From NCBI GenBank assembly GCA_037447655.1, contig JBBHKE010002684.1, positions 126,001 through 190,000 of the forward strand: a DNA stretch of 64,000 nucleotides, given 5' to 3'. The translations under genes were made by a program, and so were the position numbers. This document shows positions 54,220-64,000 of this stretch, piece after piece; positions within the stretch are counted from its first letter, which is position 1; the number at the start of each line of letters is the position of its first letter. This stretch comes from Zygnema cylindricum (lineage: Eukaryota; Streptophyta; Zygnematophyceae; Zygnematales; Zygnemataceae). The notes beneath the pieces are model-generated. The model did no database searches. It worked only from the letters and a program-made list of their open reading frames with translations, and was not told the DNA's origin.

Positions 54220-57200
54220 CTAGTCACACTTAAATTTCAGACCACACTTCTCCTTAAAGAAAATTAGCTTAGTCGAAAGCACAAGTTTGGTCATCATATA
54301 TGATAACATATCGCTATCTGATCGGTACTCTAAACTGATTATTTTGTTTTCTACTTTCTCTCTAACAAAACTAAGTCTAATATCCATGTGTTTGGTATTA
54401 AAATGATGTTTACGATTGGCAGAAATAGCGATTGCTGCCTCATTATCACAAAACATTTTTTGCACACCACTCTTAAGGTAACCAAGCTCACCAAGGAAAG
54501 ACTTGACCCACATCAATTCTTTTACAGCAAAGCAACAGGCTATATACTCAACCTCCATAGTGGACTGAGCAATGACCTTTTGTTGTTTGCTACTCCAACA
54601 ACAAGCCCCATCACCCACATATAATACATATCCAAAAATACATCTCTTTTTCGGAGCATCACCATAATTGGCATCACTCCAAGTAGTGATGTCAGTATTC
54701 TCCCGACGCAAATGTAACCATAAATCCCTAGTTCCAGTAAAATATCTAAGGACTCTCTTAGCCGCCTCCTAATCCCTCTTAGTGGGAGCATTTAGACTTC
54801 TTCTCAGCACTCTTACAACTACAGCTAAATTCGGCTAGGTAGATTTTTTAAAATATATTAGGCTTCCCACTACTTGCCTGTAAGGAATAGTTTACATGAA
54901 ATTCTGTTCTTCAAGACTTAATTCCTCATCTAATACTATGATTTTTTCTTCCTCACTCCCCTCACTTCCTTTTTTTTACTCCATTGGAGTTGTACAACTA
55001 TTAGCCTTATCTATCTGAAATTTTTCCAACATGTTCCCTATTGCTTCATTTTGAGTCAATCTTATAATTTTTCTTTATCGGTCTCTTTCTACTTGAATTC
55101 TTAAAATATATCTTGCCTCCCGCATATCCTTCATCTCAAATCTCCCTTTAAGATCGGTTTTCAGTTGATTTATTTTTTTCCATTGATTTACTTAAAATAA
55201 GCAAATCATCAGCATAAATTGCAATAAAAATAGCACCTTCCTCACTTTGAAAAAAATAGATTGAGTGATTTGAGCTGATACGAATATATCCCAGACTAGT
55301 AAAAAACTCATCAAGCTTCTTATTCCACTGTCGAGGTGCTTGTTTCAAACCATAAAGAAATTTAATTAGCCGGCATACCTTACTCTCCTCTCTTTCCTCC
55401 ACAAATCCTTTGGGTTGTCCCATGATATCTCCTCTTCCAATTATCTATGCAAAAAGGTTGTCTTGATGTCCATCTGGTGCACCTCTATGTCTTCCGTTGC
55501 TGCTAGACGGAGAAGTATGCGGACGGAGGGAAATTTGACGATCGGGGCAAAGGTTTCCTCGTAGTCGATTTCTCTTTCTGTGTAAATCCTTTTGCCACTA
55601 ACCGGGTTTCGTAATGCTCAACGGTTTTATCTGGGTTCAATTTTATTTTGAACACCCACTTACAATCGATTAGTTTTCAGTTAGGAGGAGAATCCACCAA
55701 CTCCCAAGTATCGGCTGCCATAATTGAGGCCATCTCCTCATTGATGGCTGTCTTCCACCTTTTCCTCTCTGAACAAGTCATCGCCTCTCTATAAGTCTGA
55801 GGCTCATCTTGATGAGATAGTTTTGTTACCTTGTTATTAACCTGTTTTTCTTGCAACATTTTGCTACTTCTCCTTCCTTTCTCAAAATCTGTGGCCGCAA
55901 TAGATGGTTCTCGTGGGTTCTTTCGAACAAACTCGGCTTCTCCCTTGTCTTTTGATTCTGAATCAATTTCCACCACGTCTTCCACTTCGAGTAGAGTTGT
56001 TACCGGAGTTTCCGCAATCGAGTCCCTTTCGGTCTGATTTGTACCTACAAAAATGTCATCTTCTCTAAAACCTGGATAGTTAGGAAGGTCAAAGTCATCG
56101 GAATTTTATGACTCAAATCTGATTTTTACTGACTTTGTATATTTGAAGGGATCCATAGACTTTTCTTCATCCATAACTACTAGATGCTTTACTAAGATTA
56201 TATCTTCCTTTTTTAGATCATAAACTCTATATCCTTAAACATCCTCATCATATCCTAATAAGTACCACGGTTTTCCTTTACGATCTAGCTTCCAATTAGA
56301 GCGATATGTATCTAGTCTGAACACTTGACTGGCAAAAACCTTTAAGTGAGATATGTCTGGTTTGCGACCATTCCATCTCTCATTAGGTGTTTGACCTTTT
56401 ATAGCTGAAGTAAGAACTATATTTTTGAGATATTTAGCACAGTTCATTGCTTTTGCCCAAAACCTTTTTCCTATCAACTTATCCGACAACATACTTCTAG
56501 CACTATCACTCAATGTCCTATTTAATCTTTCGGCTACCCCATTTTGTTTTGGGTTTCTGGAAATGTCTCTTGGTGTTAAACTTCATATTCCCTCAAAAAA
56601 TCCTCAAACTGGTTACAAGTACACTCTCCACCATTGTCACTCCTTACTCTCATGATTCGAGTCTCATGAGGTTTTTCGCTCCATGATTTATATTGTCTAA
56701 AACATTCCCGAGCTTCGGATTTGTTTTTCAAAAAATACACCTTAGAATACCGAGACCAATCATCAGTGATAGTCATCATAAATCTCTTCCCATCGGGTGA
56801 TGGCACTCTGGCCTACCCCCAAATATCTATGAGTACTAAATCTAGAATCATTTCTCCCTTATAAGTGGCAGTTTTTGGGAAGTGTAACCTGTGTGCTTTA
56901 CCTTGATCACATCCACTACAATCACTTAGATTCTCACTTTCACCGAACTAAATTCCTTCCGCCACTCCCATCTTTTTCATCTCTCTTAACTTATCTTGAT
57001 TCACATGCCTAAGCCTCCTATGCCACAACCTTATATCATAAACACCTACATAATAAAGTTTCTTCTTTTTATTTCTTAAAATCAGCCTAAACATCCCTTG
57101 GATACCTTCGTCAGCAGTGAAATAAACTTCCTCCTCAAAACTGGCAGTAAAGACTCCTTTCCAAGTGCTAATATCAAAACCCTTATCATCTAATACAGAC

Positions 57201-57229
57201 GTAGAGATGAGGTTTTTGTTCAACTCCAA
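54220..57229 (-). pseudogene. Integrase, RT and RNase H of element I (broken)
   Basis: GAG-pre-integrase begins at 57229 and the integrase core at 56806, carrying RVRSDNGGECTCNQFEDF (Tyr changed to Cys next to the Asp block). The C-terminal region follows to about 55680 (EIDSESKDKGEAEFVRKNP). RT lies at about 54900-55700, with YVDD changed to YADD near 55210, and RNase H at 54220-54711 (SKQQKVIAQSTMEVEYIA). Several frameshifts lie between these blocks. Confidence 0.85.
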
Positions 57230-58553
57230 AATTTACAATACATCGAAGAATGTAACTATGGATGTCTTTCCTTCTACTAATAGTTTTAGATCTACTGATC
57301 CTACAAGAGTAGTAGTGACTATCCTCCCATCCCCGTACTCTATCTCTACGGTGAGAATCTTTCTTATCTTAGTGAACAGGTGTTTATCTTTACACATGTG
57401 CATGGATGCACTTGAATCTACAATCCAGCCTGCTTCACCTTTAAATCCACCGAAAGCACATTTTTTGCTTTCGTGGAATTTCGACCTCGTTTTTCGCTTC
57501 CAACTCCTCATCCAATAGGAGTTCATCGTCCTCGTCCTCGGATTCCTCCTCATGTACCTGTGTCACAAGTGCCTTTTTCTTTCCTCTCGGGGGTCCACCA
57601 GTCTGCCACTCATTTAACCGCAGCTCAGTTAACTTAGTGCATTCAGCCATATAGTGCCCGGGTTTCTTACAAAAATGGCACAATCCCTTGGGAGTCCTTG
57701 GTACGAACTCCTCGGTCTGATTTTTCTGCACCCCCCCTCGATAATTTCCAACCTGTTTTATGGAATCATTGTTTCTCCAATCAGTCCGGGCTGCCAAAGC
57801 TTGCCCACTCTTTCCTCCCCTTCGGATGTCAATTGTATTCTCCCGAACGAGAATCATCCCTACCACTGAATTCTAAATCCACCTTGAGTCCGCCAAGTCC
57901 TGCACACGGTTTACTATGTTCTCGAACTCCTCACGTAACTTCATGAGTAAACAGTTAACCTTTTCCTTTTCACTAAATACTTTTCCAGCACTTTCTAGTT
58001 CCATGAAAAGTGTAGCAAGCTCATTGCAAAAATCCAACATCTTACCCCCTTTGTATACATACTCCTTAATTTTCTGATCAGCCAACTGTTGTTGCTGAAT
58101 CGTACCGCTTCGGTACATCTCTATGAGAGCTATCCAAAGATCGGATTCCCTTTCTACCTGCAAATGAGGACATGCAATCCCTTGAATAAGATGGCGGAGG
58201 ATGAAGTGCTTTGCCGCCATATTGTTGAAGTCCCAAGTTTCAGTATCATTCTCCTCGTTCCTCGGAATAGGTGAGATGAATGCTGAACCAATTGCTATTG
58301 GTGTGGTCATCTCCTTCTCCGTTCTTTTGTCCACCACCTCTCTTTCCTTTGTCTCCTCCGTTGAAGATGGATCTGCTTTCCTTGTGAATCTGCTTCCTCC
58401 AAACCCTGGAGGGATTCAAAGACTTGATGGACGCCCCACTCGTCCATTCACTATCCCCCAAAACCTTGTCTCGCATAGAGCCCCTATCATCATACTTTCC
58501 CAGTATATGAAGCCTATTCCATTAAAAATGGGTACCTTAGAGGGTGGGCCCAT
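57230..58553 (-). pseudogene. gag and protease of element I (broken)
   Basis: From the ATG inside the primer site (58553) the minus strand reads MGPPSKVPIFNGIGFIYWE, then one stop near 58417. The central gag is open at 58337-57873 (MAAKHFILRHL, YVYKGGKMLDFCNELATLFMELESAGK). The knuckle CHFCKKPGHYMAEC is near 57680 and the protease active site reads DSSAS near 57420. The first 40 codons confirm that the reading frame of this family runs from the primer-site ATG into gag. Confidence 0.85.
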
Positions 58554-58557
58554 AACA
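58539..58557 (-). other. Primer-binding site of element I
   Basis: The minus strand reads TGTTATGGGCCCACC after the LTR end TTGCA, one base different from the consensus GGTTATGGGCCCACC. The gag ATG is embedded at 58553-58551. Confidence 0.8.
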
Positions 58558-59651
58558 TGCAACTCAGAGACCTCCATAAGTCCTCATAATGGACAGCTTC
58601 CAAGAAGCCTGTTGAAAAGCGGTAATTAATAGTTCACTTCCCTATTTTAGTTTTGTTTTAAAGAAAGAGAGTGAGGATCAAAGGCGCGCCATGGCTGCCG
58701 CCATATTTAGAAAGTGGCAGTTTTTGCAGATAAGGGTATTTTGGATAGCAAAAAGAATCTCTGAATTTGCTCCTTTGAGCACTAAGTTATGGAGGGTCAA
58801 AGTTGACCTTTTGTACAGAAGCTCCCTTAGAGAGAGGGTCATTTCTACCAAATTTTTTATGTCCTATCTCTCTCTTAAAACTTTATCTACTGACGTACGG
58901 CACGAATTATATACTGTGGCGTGCAGAAAGGTATCGGTGTTGGTGTACTTTCTGTACGGACATTGTACGACATGGCCAATAAGTCGACACATGTCATATT
59001 CGAATTTGTTTCGTAATTCTTAGAGATGCCAAAATCCAATGTCACGGTGCCACGTGTCATCCAATGTGGTGATGACCACAAACTGCTGAAATCCTCATCT
59101 GCAATCTTGGCATTCATTCCGGCCGTGCGATTAAATGTAGATTTCAATCTTAGCCGTCATAAATAAATTCGCGGTATTCGTTTCGCTATTGAAACAAATG
59201 CGCTATACTTGTTTCTTTTTTGTACCTTAATCCGTATTTTATATAACCAAATCTATATATCTAGTAAATAGTTGCCGTTAAATGAATTAGTCGACGTGGA
59301 AACATTTATAGATTTATCAAACCCTATATGTCCTAACAGTTGTCTTAGACTAAACGGCTAAATCTACCGGCTAGCGGCGGTTTGATGGAAGGTAGGTACC
59401 AGAATCAATTCCTGGTTCCAAAACGTACTCTTTTAGTAAATCAACTAATCTACTACCCGTATATCAACTAATCCACTACCAGTAAATCTCCGGATAGCAT
59501 AGGCAGCCATGGCTCTAGCTTCCTCTCCAACTTTCAGTGACTACAACAAGTGTGGGAGTTGAAGAGAGGAGTTAGAGGCAAATTACCTCGGCTTCTTTTC
59601 TACATTATGTTTTAGACCTAGAAAATACTAAAAGAACCATCAATTACTACA
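58558..59651 (-). repeat. 5-prime LTR of element I, with a foreign patch
   Basis: A 1094-bp LTR from TGTAGTAATT (59651, minus strand) to TTGCA (58558). Between about 58610 and 58731 the expected leader segment is replaced by about 120 bp resembling the TGTTGAAAAG start of an A/H-type LTR in the opposite orientation. Three of the leader hairpins are lost by this. Confidence 0.85.
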
Positions 59652-60825
59652 CCTCTAGGGTGCCTATGTTTAATGGATCAGACGTTTTTTATTGGGAAAT
59701 GATGATGGAGGGAGAACTTTTTGAGAAGCACCTATGGGGCATAGTGTCCGTGCAAATTCGATGCCCATCTCCACCTGGGTTTAGAGGAACAGGTTTTTCT
59801 GGCACCTCTGTCACAAGAGCTGTTAAAACATCAGCTACCATTACAAACGATGACGAGGAAGAGGAGGAAATAATCATGGAAGGAGAAAAGAGAGGAGTTG
59901 CTTCTCAAGGGATTCCATTGTCAAAGACAATACTAGCAGCAACACCACCAGCAATTGTGACAAGGAGTGAGACCGAACGGTCAGAATATGAAAATTGGAA
60001 CTATAAGGACAAGGTGGCTAAGCTCTTAATCTCAAAAGTGTAGTGAAGGGTATTGCCATTCCTGTTATGCATGTTAGATCTTCCTCTCATATTTGGGTAT
60101 CTCTTGTAAACAAATATAAGAGTGGGTCATTATAGCAGCATAAGCTAATAGAAATTACTGTTTCAGCTTATACTTACAAGGGAGGAAGTATGAATGATTA
60201 TTGCAATGACTTAGGAGCATTATTTGGAGAACTAGAGAGCGCATGTAATTCATGGTCTGAGAGACAAAAGTTAAATACACCGATAATGAAACTACTTGAA
60301 GAGTATGAAAATATCATTAATCGGTTGCAAGGTCTAGGTGATAGCTATTCGAATTGGGATGATACAATAGGGATGATTTTAGTGAAAGAGAGTACCATAG
60401 AACTTTGGAGAGGAGGTCCGAGTGTTTAATCATTGGCTGCTGGATCTGATTGGCGGAAGCGTGTTAAGGAAAAGGGAAAGGATCCCTATCGAAACTTTAG
60501 AGGAAAAAGACAAAGAGGTGGCATTTTTGATCGACAAGGGAGAGGAGCTCCTCGAGGTGAATTATATCACTTCTGCAAGAAACCAGGCCATTATATGGCA
60601 GATTGTGTCAAGCTTGCACATCTCGGACTGAAAGATGGACAAGGTTCCTCAAAAGATGGAGGAAAGAAAAAGGCTTTTCTGACTCAAGTTCATGACGAGG
60701 AAGAAGATGACGTAACCGAACTGGAAGAGGAGCTTGAGGAGCTTATTCTTAAACCAAAATCACTAAAATACATGCAGACATTCTACAAAGATAAAAGTTT
60801 GCTTTCGTAGGTAAGAGGGATCCAC
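59652..60825 (+). pseudogene. gag of element H, resumed after element I
   Basis: Immediately after the second copy of CCTCT the frame continues as RVPMFNGSDVFYWEMMMEGELFEKHLWGIVSVQ. An ORF of 127 codons runs to 60043, followed by frame breaks, then YTYKGGSMNDYCNDLGALFGELES (from 60190). The knuckle region near 60562-60605 reads YHFCKKPGHYMADC, so its first cysteine is changed to tyrosine. It is very similar to the gag of element A. Confidence 0.85.
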
Positions 60826-62420
60826 CTGAGGATGGGTGGATCATAGACTCATGGGCCTCAATGCATATGTGCAAGGATAAGAGGTGATTTACTAAATTAA
60901 GAAAAAATCCAACGGTTGAGATAGAGTATGGAGATGGTAGAGTACAAACCACAAGTCTTGATGGATCGGTTGATTTAAAAGATCTACTTGATAGAAAGGC
61001 TTCAATTGTAACACTCTCAAATGTTCTTTACATTCCTCAACTTAGCAAGAATCATGTCTTTACAGCTGTTCTAGATGAAAAAGAGTTCGAAACCGGAACT
61101 AAGAAAGGAATCTTCACAGCTTGCTTTGATAATGAGGTTTATTTTATAGCTGATAAAGGGTAGTCAAGAAATGTTCAAAATTGTACTTCGCAATGAAAAA
61201 GGTGTTCTCTACTTGTGTGGAAGTGATATGATACTTTGGCACAAGAGGTTGGGGCATGTGAATCTAGATAGATTAAAGAAAATGAAGAAAAAGGGAGTAG
61301 TTTATGAAATTGAGTTTGGAGATGATAAGACCACAGATGATTGTAGTGGATGTGCCCAAGGGAAGATTCATAGACTTCCATTTCCAAATGCATCCACATT
61401 TAGAAGAAAAAAAGTATTAGATCTAGTTCACACTGATGTTTGGGCACCAACTAGGTATGCTTCACATGTGGGGAAAAGATGGATTCTAACCATATCAGAT
61501 GATAGGTCTCGATACACTAAGGTATATTTTCTTAGACAAAAGTCAGAGGTACTAAAATGTTTTAAAAAATACAAAGTTTGGAATGAAAAATTACATGAAA
61601 CCTCAATAAAAGAGATAAGAAGTGATAATGGGAAAGAATACACCTCAAAAATATTTGAAGAATTTCTTAAAAAAAAGGAATCCATCATGAGAAAACCGTT
61701 TCTTATGATCCGAAACAAAACAGAGTAGCAGAAAGAGTGAATAGAACTTTAGGAGATATGTACAGAAGTATGCCAACTGATAAATGAATAGGATTGCAGT
61801 TTTGGGCTGAGTCTATGAACTATGCTAACTTCATCAAACATAGAGTGCTAACTTCGGCAAATAAGGAGGAAACTCCGTATGAAAGGTGGATGGGAAGAAA
61901 ACCAGATTTGTCTAGTTTGAGAGTGTTTCGAAGTCAAGTCTACAATTTGGATTTCGATAAGACTAAATGGATGTTAGAGGGAAGAGGGAAACCAGGATAT
62001 CTTGTGGAATATGATATGAGCACAAAAGGATATCGAGTGTATGACTTGAAAATGAGAGATATCCTTTTAGTAAAAGACATAGTAGTGATGAATGAAGTAA
62101 ATTCTATTGATCCATTCAAATATAACAAAGAAGTCAAAATCAGATTTGAATCGGGTCAGTATTCTGACTTTGACTTGGGAAATGAAGAGAAAGAAGACGA
62201 GGATAAGGAAAAATCTGCAGATGTACCAAAGAAGAAGGACGAAAAGACAACATCCGAGGTAACACCAAAATACAAAGTGGAAACCGCCGAGGAACTTGAT
62301 CAAACACCGGAATTGGAAGAGATGGGAGATGAAAATCTTCCTAAACAAAACCCGAGGATGCCTTCCATATCGGCGTCAAATTTTGAAGGAGGAAGAACAA
62401 GTAGTAAACGGCTTCAATAA
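60826..62420 (+). pseudogene. Protease and integrase of element H (broken)
   Basis: The protease active site reads DSWAS (near 60846), a Gly to Trp change, followed by a stop in KDKR. GAG-pre-integrase starts near 61171 (WHKRLGHVNLDRLKKMKKKGVV, CSGCAQGK). The integrase core keeps RSDNGKEYTS near 61620, but a frameshift near 61680-61730 breaks it before the catalytic Glu segment, which reads VAERVNRTL in another frame. The C-terminal part (61794-62420) is an open 208-codon ORF. Confidence 0.85.
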
Positions 62421-64000
62421 AGATATGTAAATAACAAACTCACAAAGATGTCTCACCCAGAAGAACCTCAGACATACTTCGAGGCCATAAATTCCCCAAA
62501 AAGTAGCTAGTGGATCACTGCCATCAATGAAGAAATGGCATGTCTCATGGAAGGCAATACATTAGAGTTGGTAGATTTTCCATCGAACAGAAAAACCGAT
62601 TGGATGTAAGTGGGTTAATTATCTTAAACTAAACCCAGATAATACCATTCAAAGATATAAGGCTAGGTTAGCTTAACGTTATACTGAGAAAGAAGGAATA
62701 GACTATGAAGAAACCTTTGCACCCGTAGTCAAATTCCCTTCTCTCAAAATCCTCTTAAGTTTAGCCGTAGTAGAGGATATGGAAATACACCAGATGGATA
62801 TTAATACCGCCTTTTTACACGGAGAGTTGGAAGAAGAAATCTACATGAGGCAACCGGAAAGATACGTGGAAAGTGGAGAAGAAAGTAAGGTGAGCAAACT
62901 GATAAAATCACTTTATGGCCTTAAGCAAGCCTCGTGGCAACGGAACATAAAATTGGACGAATTTCTGACAGGCTTGGGATACATTAGAATAAGTTTAGAT
63001 CACTCCATATACGTATTTGAGGATGAAAATGGAGTGATATTTATTGCTATTTATGTTGATGATTTGTTTGTCTTAAGCAAGTCCTTAAATAAAGTTAACA
63101 AACTCAAACATGATTTGAGAAGTCGATTTGACATGAAAGATCTCGGCGATTCAAATACATTTTGGGGATTCAAATGGAGAGGGATAGAGGGAATAGAATT
63201 ATAAGACTCACTCAAAAACAAGCTATTGGTAATATGCTAGAAAAGTTTCATATGGAGAAAGCAAATGGGTGTACCACTCCCATGGATCTTAAAAAAGTAT
63301 CGGAGGGGAGTGAAGAGGGAGGGATATTGATTTTGAATGATAAGATAGATGAGGAAAAAAAGAGGTTTATCGAAGGAATTCCTTATAGAAAAATTGTAGG
63401 CAGTTTAATTTACTTTATGAATTATACACGTCTAGACATAGCTGAGACTGTAGGCGTTCTTAGTAGAAGTCTAAATGAACCTAGGAAAAGAGACTGGGAA
63501 GCAACCAAAAGAGTAATGAGGTATTTGGTGGGAACAAGGGAATTATGGTTACATTTGGGAGGGGAGCACACTAACATCACCACTTGGAGTGATGCCAGTT
63601 ACGGGGATGAGCATTTGAGACAATGTACAACTGGATATGTGTTCCGAAATGGGTTTGGTGCATGCTGTTGAAATATGAAATAGCAAAAAGTAGTTGTTCA
63701 GTCCACTATGGAGAATGAATACATTGTTTCATGTGCTGCCACTAAAGAATTAATGTGGGTCAAATCTCTACTCGAAGAACTTGGGTTTATGAAATCTAGG
63801 ACTCAGAATGTCTTTTGTAATAATCAAGCTGTTATCTCTATCGTAGCTAATCAAAAACACCATTTCAAAGCTAAACATATGGATATAAGACTAAGCTTTG
63901 TCAAAGAGAAGGTTGAGAATAAAATAACTAAACTGGTTTTAAAAAGTGATAAAGAGATGATTGCAGACATGATGACAAAACCTATACCTACTCCTAAGTT
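62421..64000 (+). pseudogene. RT and RNase H of element H (runs off the window)
   Basis: RT is recognisable from about 62515, broken near 62600-62700, then open from 62779 (MEIHQMDINTAFLHGELEEEIYMRQPE) with YVDD at about 63052-63063 and a frameshift near 63160. RNase H follows to the window end (SYGDEHLRQCTTGYVF, then TKEL.WV, MMTKPIPTPK). The polypurine tract and 3-prime LTR should lie just to the right. Confidence 0.85.

Larger units (their letters stand above)
53136..59651 (-). mobile_element. Copia retrotransposon I (minus strand), inserted at the gag start of H
   Basis: LTRs at 53136-54206 and 58558-59651 enclose a complete but broken gag-pol. CCTCT is duplicated at 53131-53135 and 59652-59656, so the insertion point lies at the end of the primer site and the first gag codons of H. 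It is the closest relative of G in sequence. Its LTRs differ more than those of G and one carries a foreign patch. Confidence 0.95.

Overview
The window is a plant-type nuclear region: about three quarters of it is Ty1/copia LTR retrotransposons, many nested in each other, around a gene-bearing island at about 22.6-35 kb. The retrotransposon primer-binding sites match the anticodon arm of plant initiator tRNA-Met, the 24.1 kb gene has telo-box motifs (AAACCCTAA) in its leader, and introns are short and GT-AG. I cannot name the species. A non-seed land plant or a streptophyte alga is my guess, because the main gene is a family I do not associate with seed plants.

Layout. 0-22.6 kb: simple tandem repeats; a minus-strand copia element with both LTRs (A, 1895-8081); two decayed plus-strand pol remnants (B, 8082-10498; C, 10499-12665); about 3.3 kb of AT-rich sequence; and a run of plus-strand elements (D and E) joined through one LTR and followed by another LTR fragment. 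22.6-35 kb: the genic island, with an intronless 304-aa membrane-protein gene at 24106-25020 and a five-exon minus-strand gene at 32048-28212. 33.7-43.5 kb: unidentified ORFs split by a solo LTR (L), a minus-strand element J whose LTR is itself split by a solo LTR (K), and a Harbinger-like MITE. 43.5-64 kb: a nest in which old minus-strand element F was hit by G (44032-50467, 4 differences between its 1042-bp LTRs, 5-bp target duplication) and by plus-strand element H, which was then hit by minus-strand element I (53136-59651) inside its primer-binding-site/gag-start region.

The outstanding gene is 28212-32048. Spliced through four phase-0 GT-AG introns it gives 780 residues with a short F-box-like N-terminus, an EGLN/PhyA-type prolyl 4-hydroxylase domain with its catalytic residues and spacings kept, and a GT60 (Skp1 alpha-GlcNAc-transferase, Gnt1-like) domain. 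In Dictyostelium and Toxoplasma these are two separate, consecutive enzymes of the O2-dependent Skp1 modification pathway. Here they are one polypeptide.

The retrotransposons also share unusual non-coding design: a half-tRNA-iMet primer site whose ATG (complement of the CAU anticodon) is in frame with gag; a series of small hairpins just upstream of it whose stems co-vary between families while an AGGG-type loop is kept; a U3 hairpin with a near-constant loop and changing arms; and clusters of GTAC and W-box motifs. All alignments, counts and splice choices were made by eye from the sequence.
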